From: SAR324 cluster bacterium
GTDB taxonomy: Bacteria; SAR324; JACQKK01
NCBI GenBank assembly: GCA_027296185.1
Contig: JAPUJL010000201.1
Location: forward strand, 1-6,789
DNA length: 6,789 bases
Direction of reading: 5' to 3'
The translations under genes were made by a program, and so were the position numbers. Shown here in pieces: positions 1-5,674 of this stretch (its first letter is position 1; every line of letters starts with the position of its first letter). Below the pieces are notes generated by a model that saw nothing but the letters and a program-made list of their open reading frames with translations, made no database searches and was not told the origin of the DNA.

Positions 1-37
1 AAACGACGCGAATCGAAACCGCGCCCCACAGCCGGCT

Positions 38-61
38 CCGAATTTATTGTAGGAAATTCGG
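38..61. repeat. Perfect 8-bp inverted repeat (possible operator or hairpin)
   Basis: CCGAATTT at 38-45 and AAATTCGG at 54-61 are exact reverse complements separated by 8 bases. The arms are AT-rich compared with the surroundings. The interval contains ATTGTA, which reads as TACAAT (5 of 6 to a -10 box) on the minus strand, so the dyad could be an operator over a leftward promoter. It could instead be a transcript hairpin: a five-T run lies at 79-83, but that is 17 bases past the stem, too far for a classical intrinsic terminator. Confidence 0.5.
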
Positions 62-75
62 CGGTCCGGTACCAA
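46..75 (-). promoter_or_regulatory. Possible leftward sigma-70 promoter
   Basis: On the minus strand TTGGTA (75-70, 4 of 6 to TTGACA) precedes TACAAT (51-46, 5 of 6 to TATAAT) with an 18-base spacer. Transcription would start near position 38 and leave the window to the left, divergent from the pseudouridine synthase gene. The -10 box lies between the arms of the dyad at 38-61. Support is by consensus matching only. Confidence 0.3.
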
Positions 76-181
76 CTCTTTTTCAGGGCGAGGCTTTACC
101 CCTCAGGCGCGGCGACGGTCCGCTGAGCGGAGCGGTGGCCGCCGCGATGCGCAGCTCCCTCGGCCAAGCGCCAACCCGAGT

Positions 182-211
182 TTGCCGCTCTGGAGCGCTG
201 CGGGTTATCTT
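182..211 (+). promoter_or_regulatory. Weak possible promoter for the pseudouridine synthase gene
   Basis: TTGCCG (182-187, 4 of 6) and TATCTT (206-211, 4 of 6) are separated by 18 bases, giving a start near 218 and a leader of about 70 bases. A better -35-like TTGACC at 210-215 has no -10 at the right distance. Such matches are common by chance, so this is a weak suggestion. Confidence 0.18.
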
Positions 212-288
212 GACCGGAGTACCCGAGCCGGCCGCCACCGGCCACCACAAACCGGCAGCGGCCCATTCAGCCCATCCCGAAATAGACG

Positions 289-1215
289 ATGCCGAAGCTT
301 TCCTTTCAATACGTTTCCGGCCCCCATGGGCCGGAGACCCTGGTGCAATTCCTCGAACGGCGCTTCCCCTATCACACCGCCGAGGAATGGCGCAGCCTGA
401 TCGCCGCCGGGCACGTCACGGTCAACGGAAAGCGAGTGCCGCCCGGCTTTGCGTTGCGCACCCGGCACAAGATCGTCTACGAACGCCCGCCCTTCGCCGA
501 ACCCGAGATCGACCCGCGGTTCTCGGTGCTCTACGAAGACGAGGTACTGTTGGCGGTGGACAAATCGGGCAACATCCCCACCAGCCCCTCGGGCAAGTAC
601 TGGAATCACTGTCTGGTGCAGGTGGTGCAGCGGGAACTGGCATTGAGCCGGCTGCACGCCTGTCACCGGCTGGACCGGGAGACCAGCGGCGTGATCCTCC
701 TCGCGAAAACGGGACAAGCCGCACGGATCCTGGGGGAGGACTTCGCCGCGGGGCGGGTGGCCAAGGAATACGTCGCGGTGCTCAGGGGAGCCCTGGCCGG
801 GCGGGAGACCTATGTGTCCGTGCCGCTCGCCGCCGATCCGGCAAGCAGTATCCGCATCAAGCAGGCCGCGGCCCCGGGCGGCCGTGAAAGCCGCACCCGG
901 TTCACGTTGCTGGCGCGGCTGCCGGGGAGTTCCCTGGTGCGCGTGGAAACGCTCACCGGGCGCACCCACCAGATCCGGGCGCACGCGGCCTTGCTCGGTC
1001 ATCCGGTCTGGGGCGATAAGCTCTACGGGCGGCCCGAGGCGGAGTTCATCGAATGGGTGCAAAGCGGTCCCCGCAACGCCGAAGAGCGGCATTTGCTGCA
1101 CGCCTCCTCCCTGCGGTTCAACCATCCCACCACAGGCGAAACACTCACGGTCGCCTCCAGCGCCCGGCCGCTGGTGGAATTGCTGATCCAGCAGGCGCCG
1201 CGTCCGCGCTTATGA
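289..1215 (+). CDS. RluA-family RNA pseudouridine synthase with S4-like N-terminus
   Basis: A 308-residue enzyme expected to isomerise specific uridines in rRNA or tRNA to pseudouridine in the cytoplasm. Residues about 15-66 resemble an S4 RNA-binding domain (LVQFLERRFPY through VTVNGKRVPPG). The catalytic domain shows HRLDRETSG at 126-134 with the family's catalytic aspartate at D129, then RTHQIRAH (225-232), GDKLYG (242-247) and HLLHASSLRF (268-277). The segment before the active site reads DKSGNIPTSPSGKYWNH instead of the NKPxGxxVHP of RluC/RluD, closer to the branch with a G-x-Y-x-x-(N/H) signature, so the target RNA and an rlu letter cannot be assigned. The ATG at 289 is the first start that includes the whole S4-like domain; no strong Shine-Dalgarno precedes it (weak GAAATAG). 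The length is normal for the family. Its stop overlaps the convergent neighbour by 6 bases. Confidence 0.93.
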   Translation: MPKLSFQYVSGPHGPETLVQFLERRFPYHTAEEWRSLIAAGHVTVNGKRVPPGFALRTRHKIVYERPPFAEPEIDPRFSVLYEDEVLLAVDKSGNIPTSPSGKYWNHCLVQVVQRELALSRLHACHRLDRETSGVILLAKTGQAARILGEDFAAGRVAKEYVAVLRGALAGRETYVSVPLAADPASSIRIKQAAAPGGRESRTRFTLLARLPGSSLVRVETLTGRTHQIRAHAALLGHPVWGDKLYGRPEAEFIEWVQSGPRNAEERHLLHASSLRFNHPTTGETLTVASSARPLVELLIQQAPRPRL

Positions 1216-2265
1216 ATCGGCCGCCAAGGCGAACCTGCCCGGCGTGTTGGCGTCCACGCGGATCTGCGCCCGTGCCGGCACAGCGTGGGCATCGAGATAA
1301 CGCTGGTAGGCTTTGCCCTCGTGCTCGAGATATTGGTCGATGAACCGCTGCTCGAATTCCGCCGATTCCATTTCGTAAATGCGGCGCGTGGTCTCCTGGG
1401 GCGCCGTTTCCAGCAAGACCGATACATCGAACAGGTCCGCGAGCGGCGGCACGAAGGGCATGCCGGCGAAGGCAAGCACGACGGATTCCTCCGACAGAAA
1501 CAGGGGCAAGTGGGGGCTGAAGTCCTCCGGGATTCCCTCCGGCAGGGTCTCCACGTACACCTGTCCGCCAGCCTTGGCCGGTCCCAACAGCCGATCCATG
1601 ACCCACTCCCCGATGGGTTCCGAGCGCCAAGCGGAATTCCCACCGGCGGACCCAGGCTCCGCTTCCGCTACCCGCAGCAGACTGGATAGGTCGAGCAGTT
1701 CCACCAGCGGGAACCCGGCCCCCTCCAGGTGTCGCTTGAGGCGCAGGGCGAGCTCCTGATATCCGCTCAAGGGCGGGCCACCCAGGCCGATCACCGCCGC
1801 CCCGGAACGGGTAGCCGCCCGAAGGGCGCGCTCGATTTCCCGCATCACAGGGGCCGTGGGATCGAGGGATACCGTCAAATCCGCCAACGAGCCGATGCGC
1901 AGCACGTTCTTGGCGCCGAGCGCCGGCGGCACCCGCCGGGTTGCCAGCGGAAGCCCCATTTCGGCGGCCCAGCGGGTCATCTCCGGATCGTCGGTGACCC
2001 ACAGATTGGCCGGATTGACGAGGGGCGCGTAGCGCTGGGCGCCCGGCGCGACAGGCGGCAAGGGCAGCGTAACGAACTCCAGGTCCGGATAGGAAAAGTC
2101 CTCGCTCGTCAGGGTCTGCTTTTGATTGGATGAGAACAGATAGATTTGGTAGTTTTGGCTGAGCAGCCACGAAATCACCTCGGCGGCCTGATCCTGCAAC
2201 TGGCCGCTATCGTAGGTTTCCGCGATGTCCAGCGTAACGGAGCGGATGGAGTGAAGATCGAGCAT
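1210..2265 (-). CDS. HAD-like domain fused to degenerate uridine-kinase-like P-loop domain
   Basis: A 351-residue protein without signal peptide or membrane segments, so probably cytoplasmic. Residues 8-110 follow a HAD-type layout: SVTLDIAET (motif I position, D12, but the second Asp of DxD is Ala), IYLFSSN (motif II-like Ser45) and LWVTDDPEMTRWAAEMGLPLA (motif IV-like, D92/D93). Residues 156-338 track the uridine kinase/phosphoribulokinase fold: VIGLGGPPLSGYQ aligns with the Walker A GxxGxxxSGKS but has Tyr169 for Lys and Gln170 for Ser/Thr; later come VELLDLSSLLR, LADLFDVSVLLETAPQETTRRIYE and a C-terminal QYLEHEGKAYQRYL helix. Without the Walker lysine, ATP phosphotransfer is unlikely, so this may be a pseudokinase, a binding or regulatory protein, or it may retain only HAD-type chemistry. 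The start is the ATG at 2265, which leads directly into the first strand. An ATG at 2337 would add a basic 24-residue tail overlapping the neighbour's start codon. No clear ribosome site is visible. Fold assignment is by eye. Confidence 0.72.
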   Translation of the reverse strand: MLDLHSIRSVTLDIAETYDSGQLQDQAAEVISWLLSQNYQIYLFSSNQKQTLTSEDFSYPDLEFVTLPLPPVAPGAQRYAPLVNPANLWVTDDPEMTRWAAEMGLPLATRRVPPALGAKNVLRIGSLADLTVSLDPTAPVMREIERALRAATRSGAAVIGLGGPPLSGYQELALRLKRHLEGAGFPLVELLDLSSLLRVAEAEPGSAGGNSAWRSEPIGEWVMDRLLGPAKAGGQVYVETLPEGIPEDFSPHLPLFLSEESVVLAFAGMPFVPPLADLFDVSVLLETAPQETTRRIYEMESAEFEQRFIDQYLEHEGKAYQRYLDAHAVPARAQIRVDANTPGRFALAADS

Positions 2266-2330
2266 GACTGGGGCGCGGTGCCTCGGGAATGCCGCCGACG
2301 CTCGCCACGGAAGCCGAAGGAGTATCGACG
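2266..2330. other. Short divergent spacer between the HAD/kinase-like gene and the DsbA-like gene
   Basis: Only 65 bases separate the two start codons. I see no convincing -35/-10 pair in either direction within it, so the promoter of at least one gene probably lies inside the other gene's 5' end. The right end carries the ribosome-binding site of the DsbA-like gene. Confidence 0.5.
2317..2322 (+). promoter_or_regulatory. Shine-Dalgarno site deciding the DsbA-like start
   Basis: AAGGAG ends 8 bases before the ATG at 2331. This favours 2331 over the in-frame ATG at 2289, which has no such site and would place 14 mostly polar residues ahead of the signal peptide. Confidence 0.75.
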
Positions 2331-2948
2331 ATGGCAATGACGGTGCGTACGATATTCGGTTCCGCGTGTCTTCTGGGATTCCTCGCCTTACAAGCGGGGG
2401 CGCAGATCGAGGGGGCTTACGAGTCCATCGGGCCGATCCCCGGCAAGCACTCCCTGGACACGGTCGTTTACGAGGAGTACATCAATTTCACCTGTTCTCA
2501 CTGTAACAACTTTCGCGCCGCCGCACTGCCGATCAAGGAAAAATTCCGCGACAGGCTGCGCATCGTGTACATCCCCATCCTGTTTCGCGGTCAGAACGAC
2601 GCGGCGATGCGGCTCTTTTACATCGCCCAGCAGCAGGGGCTGGAAGAGCAGATGATGAACGCCCTGTTCGATGCCACCTTTCGCTACGGCGTCAACATCA
2701 ACGACCCGGCGGTGGTGAGCTACCTCGCCCGCAGCGCCGGTCTGGGGGAGGCCTACGCCTCCGAAGCCGGCGCGGATTGGGTCACTCAGAAGGTCGAGGC
2801 GGCCATGGCCAAGGCCCGTGAAGCGGGCGTGACCGCCACGCCCACCGTGGTGCTGCAAGGCACGGTGCGGGTGCTCCCCAGGGGCGGAATGCAGGCCTTC
2901 GTGGACAATCTGGACCGTCTCATCACCCAATTGCTGAAAGAAGGCTGA
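2331..2948 (+). CDS. Exported DsbA-like thiol:disulfide oxidoreductase (CSHC active site)
   Basis: A 205-residue protein with a signal peptide: a short basic start (R6), a hydrophobic core (IFGSACLLGFLAL) and an A-G-A cleavage site, probably between A24 and Q25. The mature protein would act in the periplasm. The thioredoxin fold of the DsbA family is shown by VVYEEYINFTCSHCNNF, with the redox pair C55-S-H-C58, a helical insert (about 90-165) and the cis-proline loop GVTATPTVVLQG with T170-P171. After the signal peptide there are no other cysteines. The family catalyses formation or isomerisation of disulfides in exported proteins; the CSHC dipeptide differs from the CPHC of E. coli DsbA and is expected to shift the redox potential, so oxidase, reductase or substrate-specific roles are all open. 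No DsbB-type partner is in the window. C13 is not a lipobox because no hydrophobic stretch precedes it. The start is fixed by AAGGAG. Confidence 0.88.
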   Translation: MAMTVRTIFGSACLLGFLALQAGAQIEGAYESIGPIPGKHSLDTVVYEEYINFTCSHCNNFRAAALPIKEKFRDRLRIVYIPILFRGQNDAAMRLFYIAQQQGLEEQMMNALFDATFRYGVNINDPAVVSYLARSAGLGEAYASEAGADWVTQKVEAAMAKAREAGVTATPTVVLQGTVRVLPRGGMQAFVDNLDRLITQLLKEG

Positions 2949-2961
2949 TCCGGCCCGAGGG

Positions 2962-2993
2962 GGTGCCGGTACGCCGGCGCCACGGGCGCCCGG
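2962..2993. terminator. Two overlapping mutually exclusive hairpins, possible transcription end
   Basis: GGTGCCGG (2962-2969) pairs with CCGGCGCC (2974-2981) through one G-U pair, around a TACG loop. The second arm (2974-2981) can instead pair with 2985-2993 around an ACG loop with one bulged C at 2990. Both stems have 8 pairs. They begin 13 bases after the DsbA-like stop codon. No U-tract follows, so intrinsic termination is uncertain; the stems may block 3' exonucleases or act with Rho. Confidence 0.4.
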
Positions 2994-3042
2994 ATCGGCG
3001 TTCCGTTGGTCGATGGTCTGATGTCCGTAGGCGTCGGCCGAC

Positions 3043-3130
3043 CCGTGGGCTGTGGGTTGGCGAATCCCCGCTTCCCGCTCCGGCCCGGAGCCGGCGGGGT
3101 TGCGTCCCCGGCCTCCGTGGGCTGCGGGTT
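3043..3130. repeat. Imperfect 16-base direct repeat
   Basis: CCGTGGGCTGTGGGTT at 3043-3058 recurs as CCGTGGGCTGCGGGTT at 3115-3130, with 15 of 16 bases matching and 72 bases between copy starts. Sequence between the copies shows no further similarity. This could be a small duplication remnant or paired binding sites. Confidence 0.45.
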
Positions 3131-3141
3131 TTCCTGGAAAA
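3129..3141. repeat. Odd-length palindrome TTTTCCTGGAAAA
   Basis: TTTTCC and GGAAAA are exact reverse complements around a single T. It adjoins the second copy of the 16-base direct repeat and is the only AT-rich spot in the spacer. It could be a protein-binding site; no family is recognised. Confidence 0.35.
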
Positions 3142-3160
3142 TGGATCCGGCGGCTTCGGG

Positions 3161-3172
3161 CGGGTCGACCCG
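3161..3172 (-). terminator. GC palindrome just past the HD-GYP stop codon
   Basis: CGGGTCGACCCG is a perfect 12-base palindrome beginning 3 bases downstream of the TAG stop (3178-3176) of the leftward HD-GYP gene. As RNA it would give a 4-bp stem with a UCGA loop. There is no U-tract after it on the minus strand, so a terminator role is only suggested by position. Confidence 0.28.
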
Positions 3173-3175
3173 GCG

Positions 3176-5236
3176 CTAATACCTAACTTCCACGATCTTG
3201 TAAAGTTCCGCGCCGATGAAGACGTCGAGCAACGCCTTGTCCACGTGGGAGGCGTTGGCTTCCTCCACGAGAATGTTGAGCGCCCGCTCCAAAGGAACGG
3301 CTTTCTTGTAGGGGCGGTCCCAAGCGGTGAGGGCATCGAAGATGTCCGAGATGGTCATCATCTTCGCTTGGATGGGAATTTCGTCGCCGGTGAGCCGGTT
3401 GGGGTACCCCGTCCCGTCGAGCTTCTCGTGATGAGCGTAGGCGATCTCCGGCACCCGCCGCAAATCCTTCGTCCACGGGATTTCGCTCAGGAACTTGTAG
3501 GTGTGGGTCACATGAGACTCGATTTCCTTGCGGTCGTTCTCGTTGAGCGATCCCTTGGGGACGGATAGGGAGATCAGTTCCTTTTCCGAAAGAAAGGGCA
3601 CCTCCGTTCCATCCCAACTGCGGTAACTCTTCGCGGCGATTTCAGTCAACTGCTCGAAACCCCCCTGAGCCAACACGGTGGGCTCGTTGCACTTCAAGAT
3701 GAACTCCAGGTATTCCTCCAATTCCGCGATCCGGGCATCCAAATCGTCCCTGGCGCGTTCCACGACGATCATTGCCTTGTCCTTGCTCTCCTGCAGCAAC
3801 CGCTCCACCTGGAGGCGCAATGCATCCGCCTGAGCGGTACGGCGGATCATGTCGAAGCGGTCCAGCACCGACTGCCGCTCGTAGGGATAGAGTTTCTTGG
3901 CCTTGATCAGCACGTTCTCGCGGACGCCGATCTTCCCGAAATCGTGGAGCAGGGAGGCGTAGCGTAGCTCCTGGACATCGTCCTCGCTGAAATGGATGTC
4001 GCGGAAGGCCTTGACATTCGTTTCGCTGACTTTCTCCGCCAGCGCCACGGTCAGTTCTGCCACCCGGGTGGAATGACCGGAGGTGGTCGGATCCCGCGAC
4101 TCGATCGCCTTCACGCTGGCCTTGATGAACCCGTTGAACAGGTTCTGGATGTCCTCGACCAACTGCGCGTTTTGGATGGCGATAGAGGCCTGGGAGGCGA
4201 TGGACATGGCCATCCGCTCGTCATGCTCGGTGAAGGGCAGGATGTGCTCCACGCAGGTTTCCGGGTCGCCCAGCACCAGCTCCGGGTCCACCTTGCGGTT
4301 GATCAGCTGAATGACCCCGATCGTCTCTCCGCGCCAGTTGACCATGGGCACGGTCAGCATCGACATGGTGCGGTACCCGATCGCCGCGTCGAACTCGCGG
4401 CCACCCCAGCCGTACCCGGAATCCGGATCGATGACGTAGGCGTCCCGCAGGTTGAGGGATTCCTGATTCATCGCCACGTAGCCGTAGATCGACGACGGCT
4501 TGATATCCACCAGAAACGACTGGAACGGCACCTCCCGCGAAAAGGTCTGGGCCACGCGGAAGCGCATCTTCTTGTTGGCGAAGTAGTCGTTGGGATCCTC
4601 GTGAGTGTCGGGAACGGATTCGATCATGTATAGCGAGCCCCCATCCGCGTAGGTCATCTCCCGGCAGTTCGTCACGATCATTTCCAGCAGGCTGTCCAGG
4701 TCCTTTTCGGTGGACAACGCCATGCCGATTTCGTTGAGCGAATCCAGGTCGCGGCTCTTCTTGACGTTGCCTTCCCTGAGCGTGGCGATCTCCCGGTCTT
4801 GCTCGATCTCCGCGATGGCTTTGTTCACCGTGAAGGTCCAGACGCTCGCCGAGGCGTCGTCGGCAAGCAGGTCCACCCCGCGCAGATCGTTCACGGCGAT
4901 GCGGCTGTCTTCGCTGCCGTTCGCCAACAGCAGCACCTTGCCGGCCCGCTCCACGGCGGCGGGGTCTTTTTCTCCCTCGCCGTTAACGACCTCCGCGTAG
5001 GCGTCCAGGTTCGCCACGCAGATCACCGGTTCCGCCTTGATTCGCATGGCGAGGGTCTTTCCGAAGCGTTTGTAGCTTTGAATCTCGATCGGAGCGCGAT
5101 ATGATTCTTGGCACTTCCGCGCCAGATCCCCCAACTGACTCGGGACGAAGAGCACGATCCGTTCTTCCGCACTGCCATTTTCGACAGGGGCCGATCGGGG
5201 AGCGGATTGCTTGACGCGTTGCCTAGCCATTTCCAT
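3176..5236 (-). CDS. GAF/HD-GYP cyclic-dinucleotide phosphodiesterase with pseudo-receiver N-terminus
   Basis: A 686-residue soluble signalling protein. Residues about 26-144 look like a CheY-type receiver fold (RIVLFVP, PVICVANLD, KVLLLANGSED, GVDLLADDAS) lacking the first-strand acidic pair and the fifth-strand lysine. Residues about 172-360 form a GAF domain ending VNWRGETIGVIQLINRK. Residues 367-662 form HD-GYP with its metal and catalytic signature complete: H388 in GHSTRVA, H431-D432 in LLHDFGKIGV, H575, H602-H603, DGTGYP (607-612) and D631 in SDIFDAL. The family hydrolyses c-di-GMP to pGpG or GMP, or other cyclic dinucleotides. About 110 residues, including an acidic and basic coiled-coil-like stretch, are inserted between HD and H575. 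The ATG at 5236 is the first ATG in frame (another at 5230); a TTG at 5320 is the only earlier option and would add an undomained 28-residue tail. No clear ribosome site is present. It is divergent from the histidine kinase gene. Confidence 0.92.
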   Translation of the reverse strand: MEMARQRVKQSAPRSAPVENGSAEERIVLFVPSQLGDLARKCQESYRAPIEIQSYKRFGKTLAMRIKAEPVICVANLDAYAEVVNGEGEKDPAAVERAGKVLLLANGSEDSRIAVNDLRGVDLLADDASASVWTFTVNKAIAEIEQDREIATLREGNVKKSRDLDSLNEIGMALSTEKDLDSLLEMIVTNCREMTYADGGSLYMIESVPDTHEDPNDYFANKKMRFRVAQTFSREVPFQSFLVDIKPSSIYGYVAMNQESLNLRDAYVIDPDSGYGWGGREFDAAIGYRTMSMLTVPMVNWRGETIGVIQLINRKVDPELVLGDPETCVEHILPFTEHDERMAMSIASQASIAIQNAQLVEDIQNLFNGFIKASVKAIESRDPTTSGHSTRVAELTVALAEKVSETNVKAFRDIHFSEDDVQELRYASLLHDFGKIGVRENVLIKAKKLYPYERQSVLDRFDMIRRTAQADALRLQVERLLQESKDKAMIVVERARDDLDARIAELEEYLEFILKCNEPTVLAQGGFEQLTEIAAKSYRSWDGTEVPFLSEKELISLSVPKGSLNENDRKEIESHVTHTYKFLSEIPWTKDLRRVPEIAYAHHEKLDGTGYPNRLTGDEIPIQAKMMTISDIFDALTAWDRPYKKAVPLERALNILVEEANASHVDKALLDVFIGAELYKIVEVRY

Positions 5237-5419
5237 CCATGCCGACGGTGCTGCGGACCGCGGAGCGCGCCGAGGCCCGCTGCCATTCGTGAATTCGGTT
5301 GTCCCGCATCCCTTGCCCAAGCGACGATCTGGGCCTCATACGCACGATCATGAACTCCACCGCTTCGCCGACCACCATCGCAGGCCCTGCCTGTCGACGG
5401 ACGCCGGACCACCCTCCGC

Positions 5420-5434
5420 AGCGGCAATGCCGCT
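5420..5434 (-). promoter_or_regulatory. Hairpin near the start of the proposed HD-GYP leader
   Basis: AGCGGC (5420-5425) and GCCGCT (5429-5434) are exact reverse complements around a 3-base loop. The hairpin would fall about 12 bases into the leader if the promoter at 5453-5481 is real. It may stabilise the transcript 5' end; the role is unknown. Confidence 0.35.
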
Positions 5435-5452
5435 CCCGGCGGGCAGAGGAAG

Positions 5453-5481
5453 ATTGTCCAGCTACTCTATCAAAACTGCAA
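5453..5481 (-). promoter_or_regulatory. Possible promoter for the HD-GYP gene
   Basis: On the minus strand TTGCAG (5481-5476, 3 of 6) and GACAAT (5458-5453, 4 of 6) are separated by exactly 17 bases in the AT-richer patch of the divergent spacer. The match is weak; spacing and location are the main support. Confidence 0.25.
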
Positions 5482-5674
5482 AAGGAAGAAAACCTTTCCC
5501 GCTTGGGGTTACGGGCTGGGTCGCTAGACCGCTGCGCGCGCGAGAAACGGCGTTCCGCACCGCGTCACCGGCGGGTCCCCACTCCACTGGCGCGACCGCC
5601 GCGAATTGGCGCCTGGGCGTTGCCGCATCCGGTTCGGCGCTCCCCAACCGTCCCTGCCCGCGCCTGAAGCCACG

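Larger units (their letters stand above)
1..288. other. Non-coding region upstream of the pseudouridine synthase gene
   Basis: No convincing gene is seen here. A reading frame stays open from the left edge into the pseudouridine synthase gene, but it continues out of frame with that gene and its translation is arginine- and proline-rich without any recognisable motif, so it is treated as a by-product of high GC. The region holds an 8-bp dyad (38-61), a five-T run at 79-83, a possible leftward promoter (46-75), a weak possible rightward promoter (182-211) and a small hairpin (GGCCG, loop CCAC, CGGCC) near 230-243. The gene to the left is outside the window, so its orientation is unknown. Confidence 0.6.
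2949..3175. other. Convergent intergenic spacer rich in GC dyads
   Basis: No gene is visible. The spacer lies between the 3' ends of the DsbA-like gene and the leftward HD-GYP gene and probably contains transcription ends for both. It holds two overlapping hairpins (2962-2993), a 16-base direct repeat (3043-3058 and 3115-3130, one mismatch), a GGGG/CCCC stem (3096-3109), an odd-length palindrome (3129-3141) and a 12-base palindrome (3161-3172). None is followed by a T-run in the right direction. Confidence 0.6.
5237..5674. other. Divergent regulatory spacer between HD-GYP and histidine kinase genes
   Basis: This 438-base region has no convincing gene; the open frames crossing it give arginine/proline-rich translations typical of GC-rich non-coding DNA. 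It is mostly GC-rich apart from an AT-richer patch at about 5452-5496, the likeliest promoter area. A hairpin sits at 5420-5434 and an odd palindrome GCAGGCCCTGC at 5380-5390. If transcription of the HD-GYP gene starts near 5446, its leader is about 210 bases. I searched by eye for c-di-GMP riboswitch (GEMM) core motifs on both strands and saw none. Confidence 0.5.

Noticed and set aside
205..1125. 306-residue open frame antisense to the pseudouridine synthase gene
   Set aside because: It mirrors a gene with full family motifs, and its translation is rich in Gly, Arg and Pro with no recognisable domain, as expected for an antisense frame in GC-rich DNA.
1145..2170. 341-residue open frame overlapping the HAD/kinase-like gene in another frame of the same strand
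   Set aside because: Composition is Gly/Arg/Ala-rich without motifs, while the chosen frame shows clear strand/helix patterns and HAD and kinase-like motifs.
2367..2369. Cys13 of the DsbA-like protein as a lipoprotein cysteine
   Set aside because: The preceding residues do not form a lipobox and the hydrophobic core follows rather than precedes it; an A-G-A cleavage site further on fits a normal signal peptide.
3992..4633. 213-residue open frame antisense to the GAF/HD-GYP gene
   Set aside because: It lies entirely within a gene with convincing GAF and HD-GYP domains and has no own motif or ribosome site.
5236..5320. TTG start at 5320 giving a 714-residue HD-GYP protein
   Set aside because: It would need a rare start codon without a properly spaced ribosome site and adds 28 residues outside any domain; ATG at 5236 keeps every domain.
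5237..5460. c-di-GMP riboswitch in the HD-GYP leader
   Set aside because: The long leader and gene function made this attractive, but no GEMM-I or GEMM-II core sequence could be seen on either strand.
5604..5625. Sigma-54-like GG/GC pair upstream of the kinase gene
   Set aside because: The distance between the GG and GC elements is 12 rather than 10 bases, which sigma-54 promoters do not tolerate.
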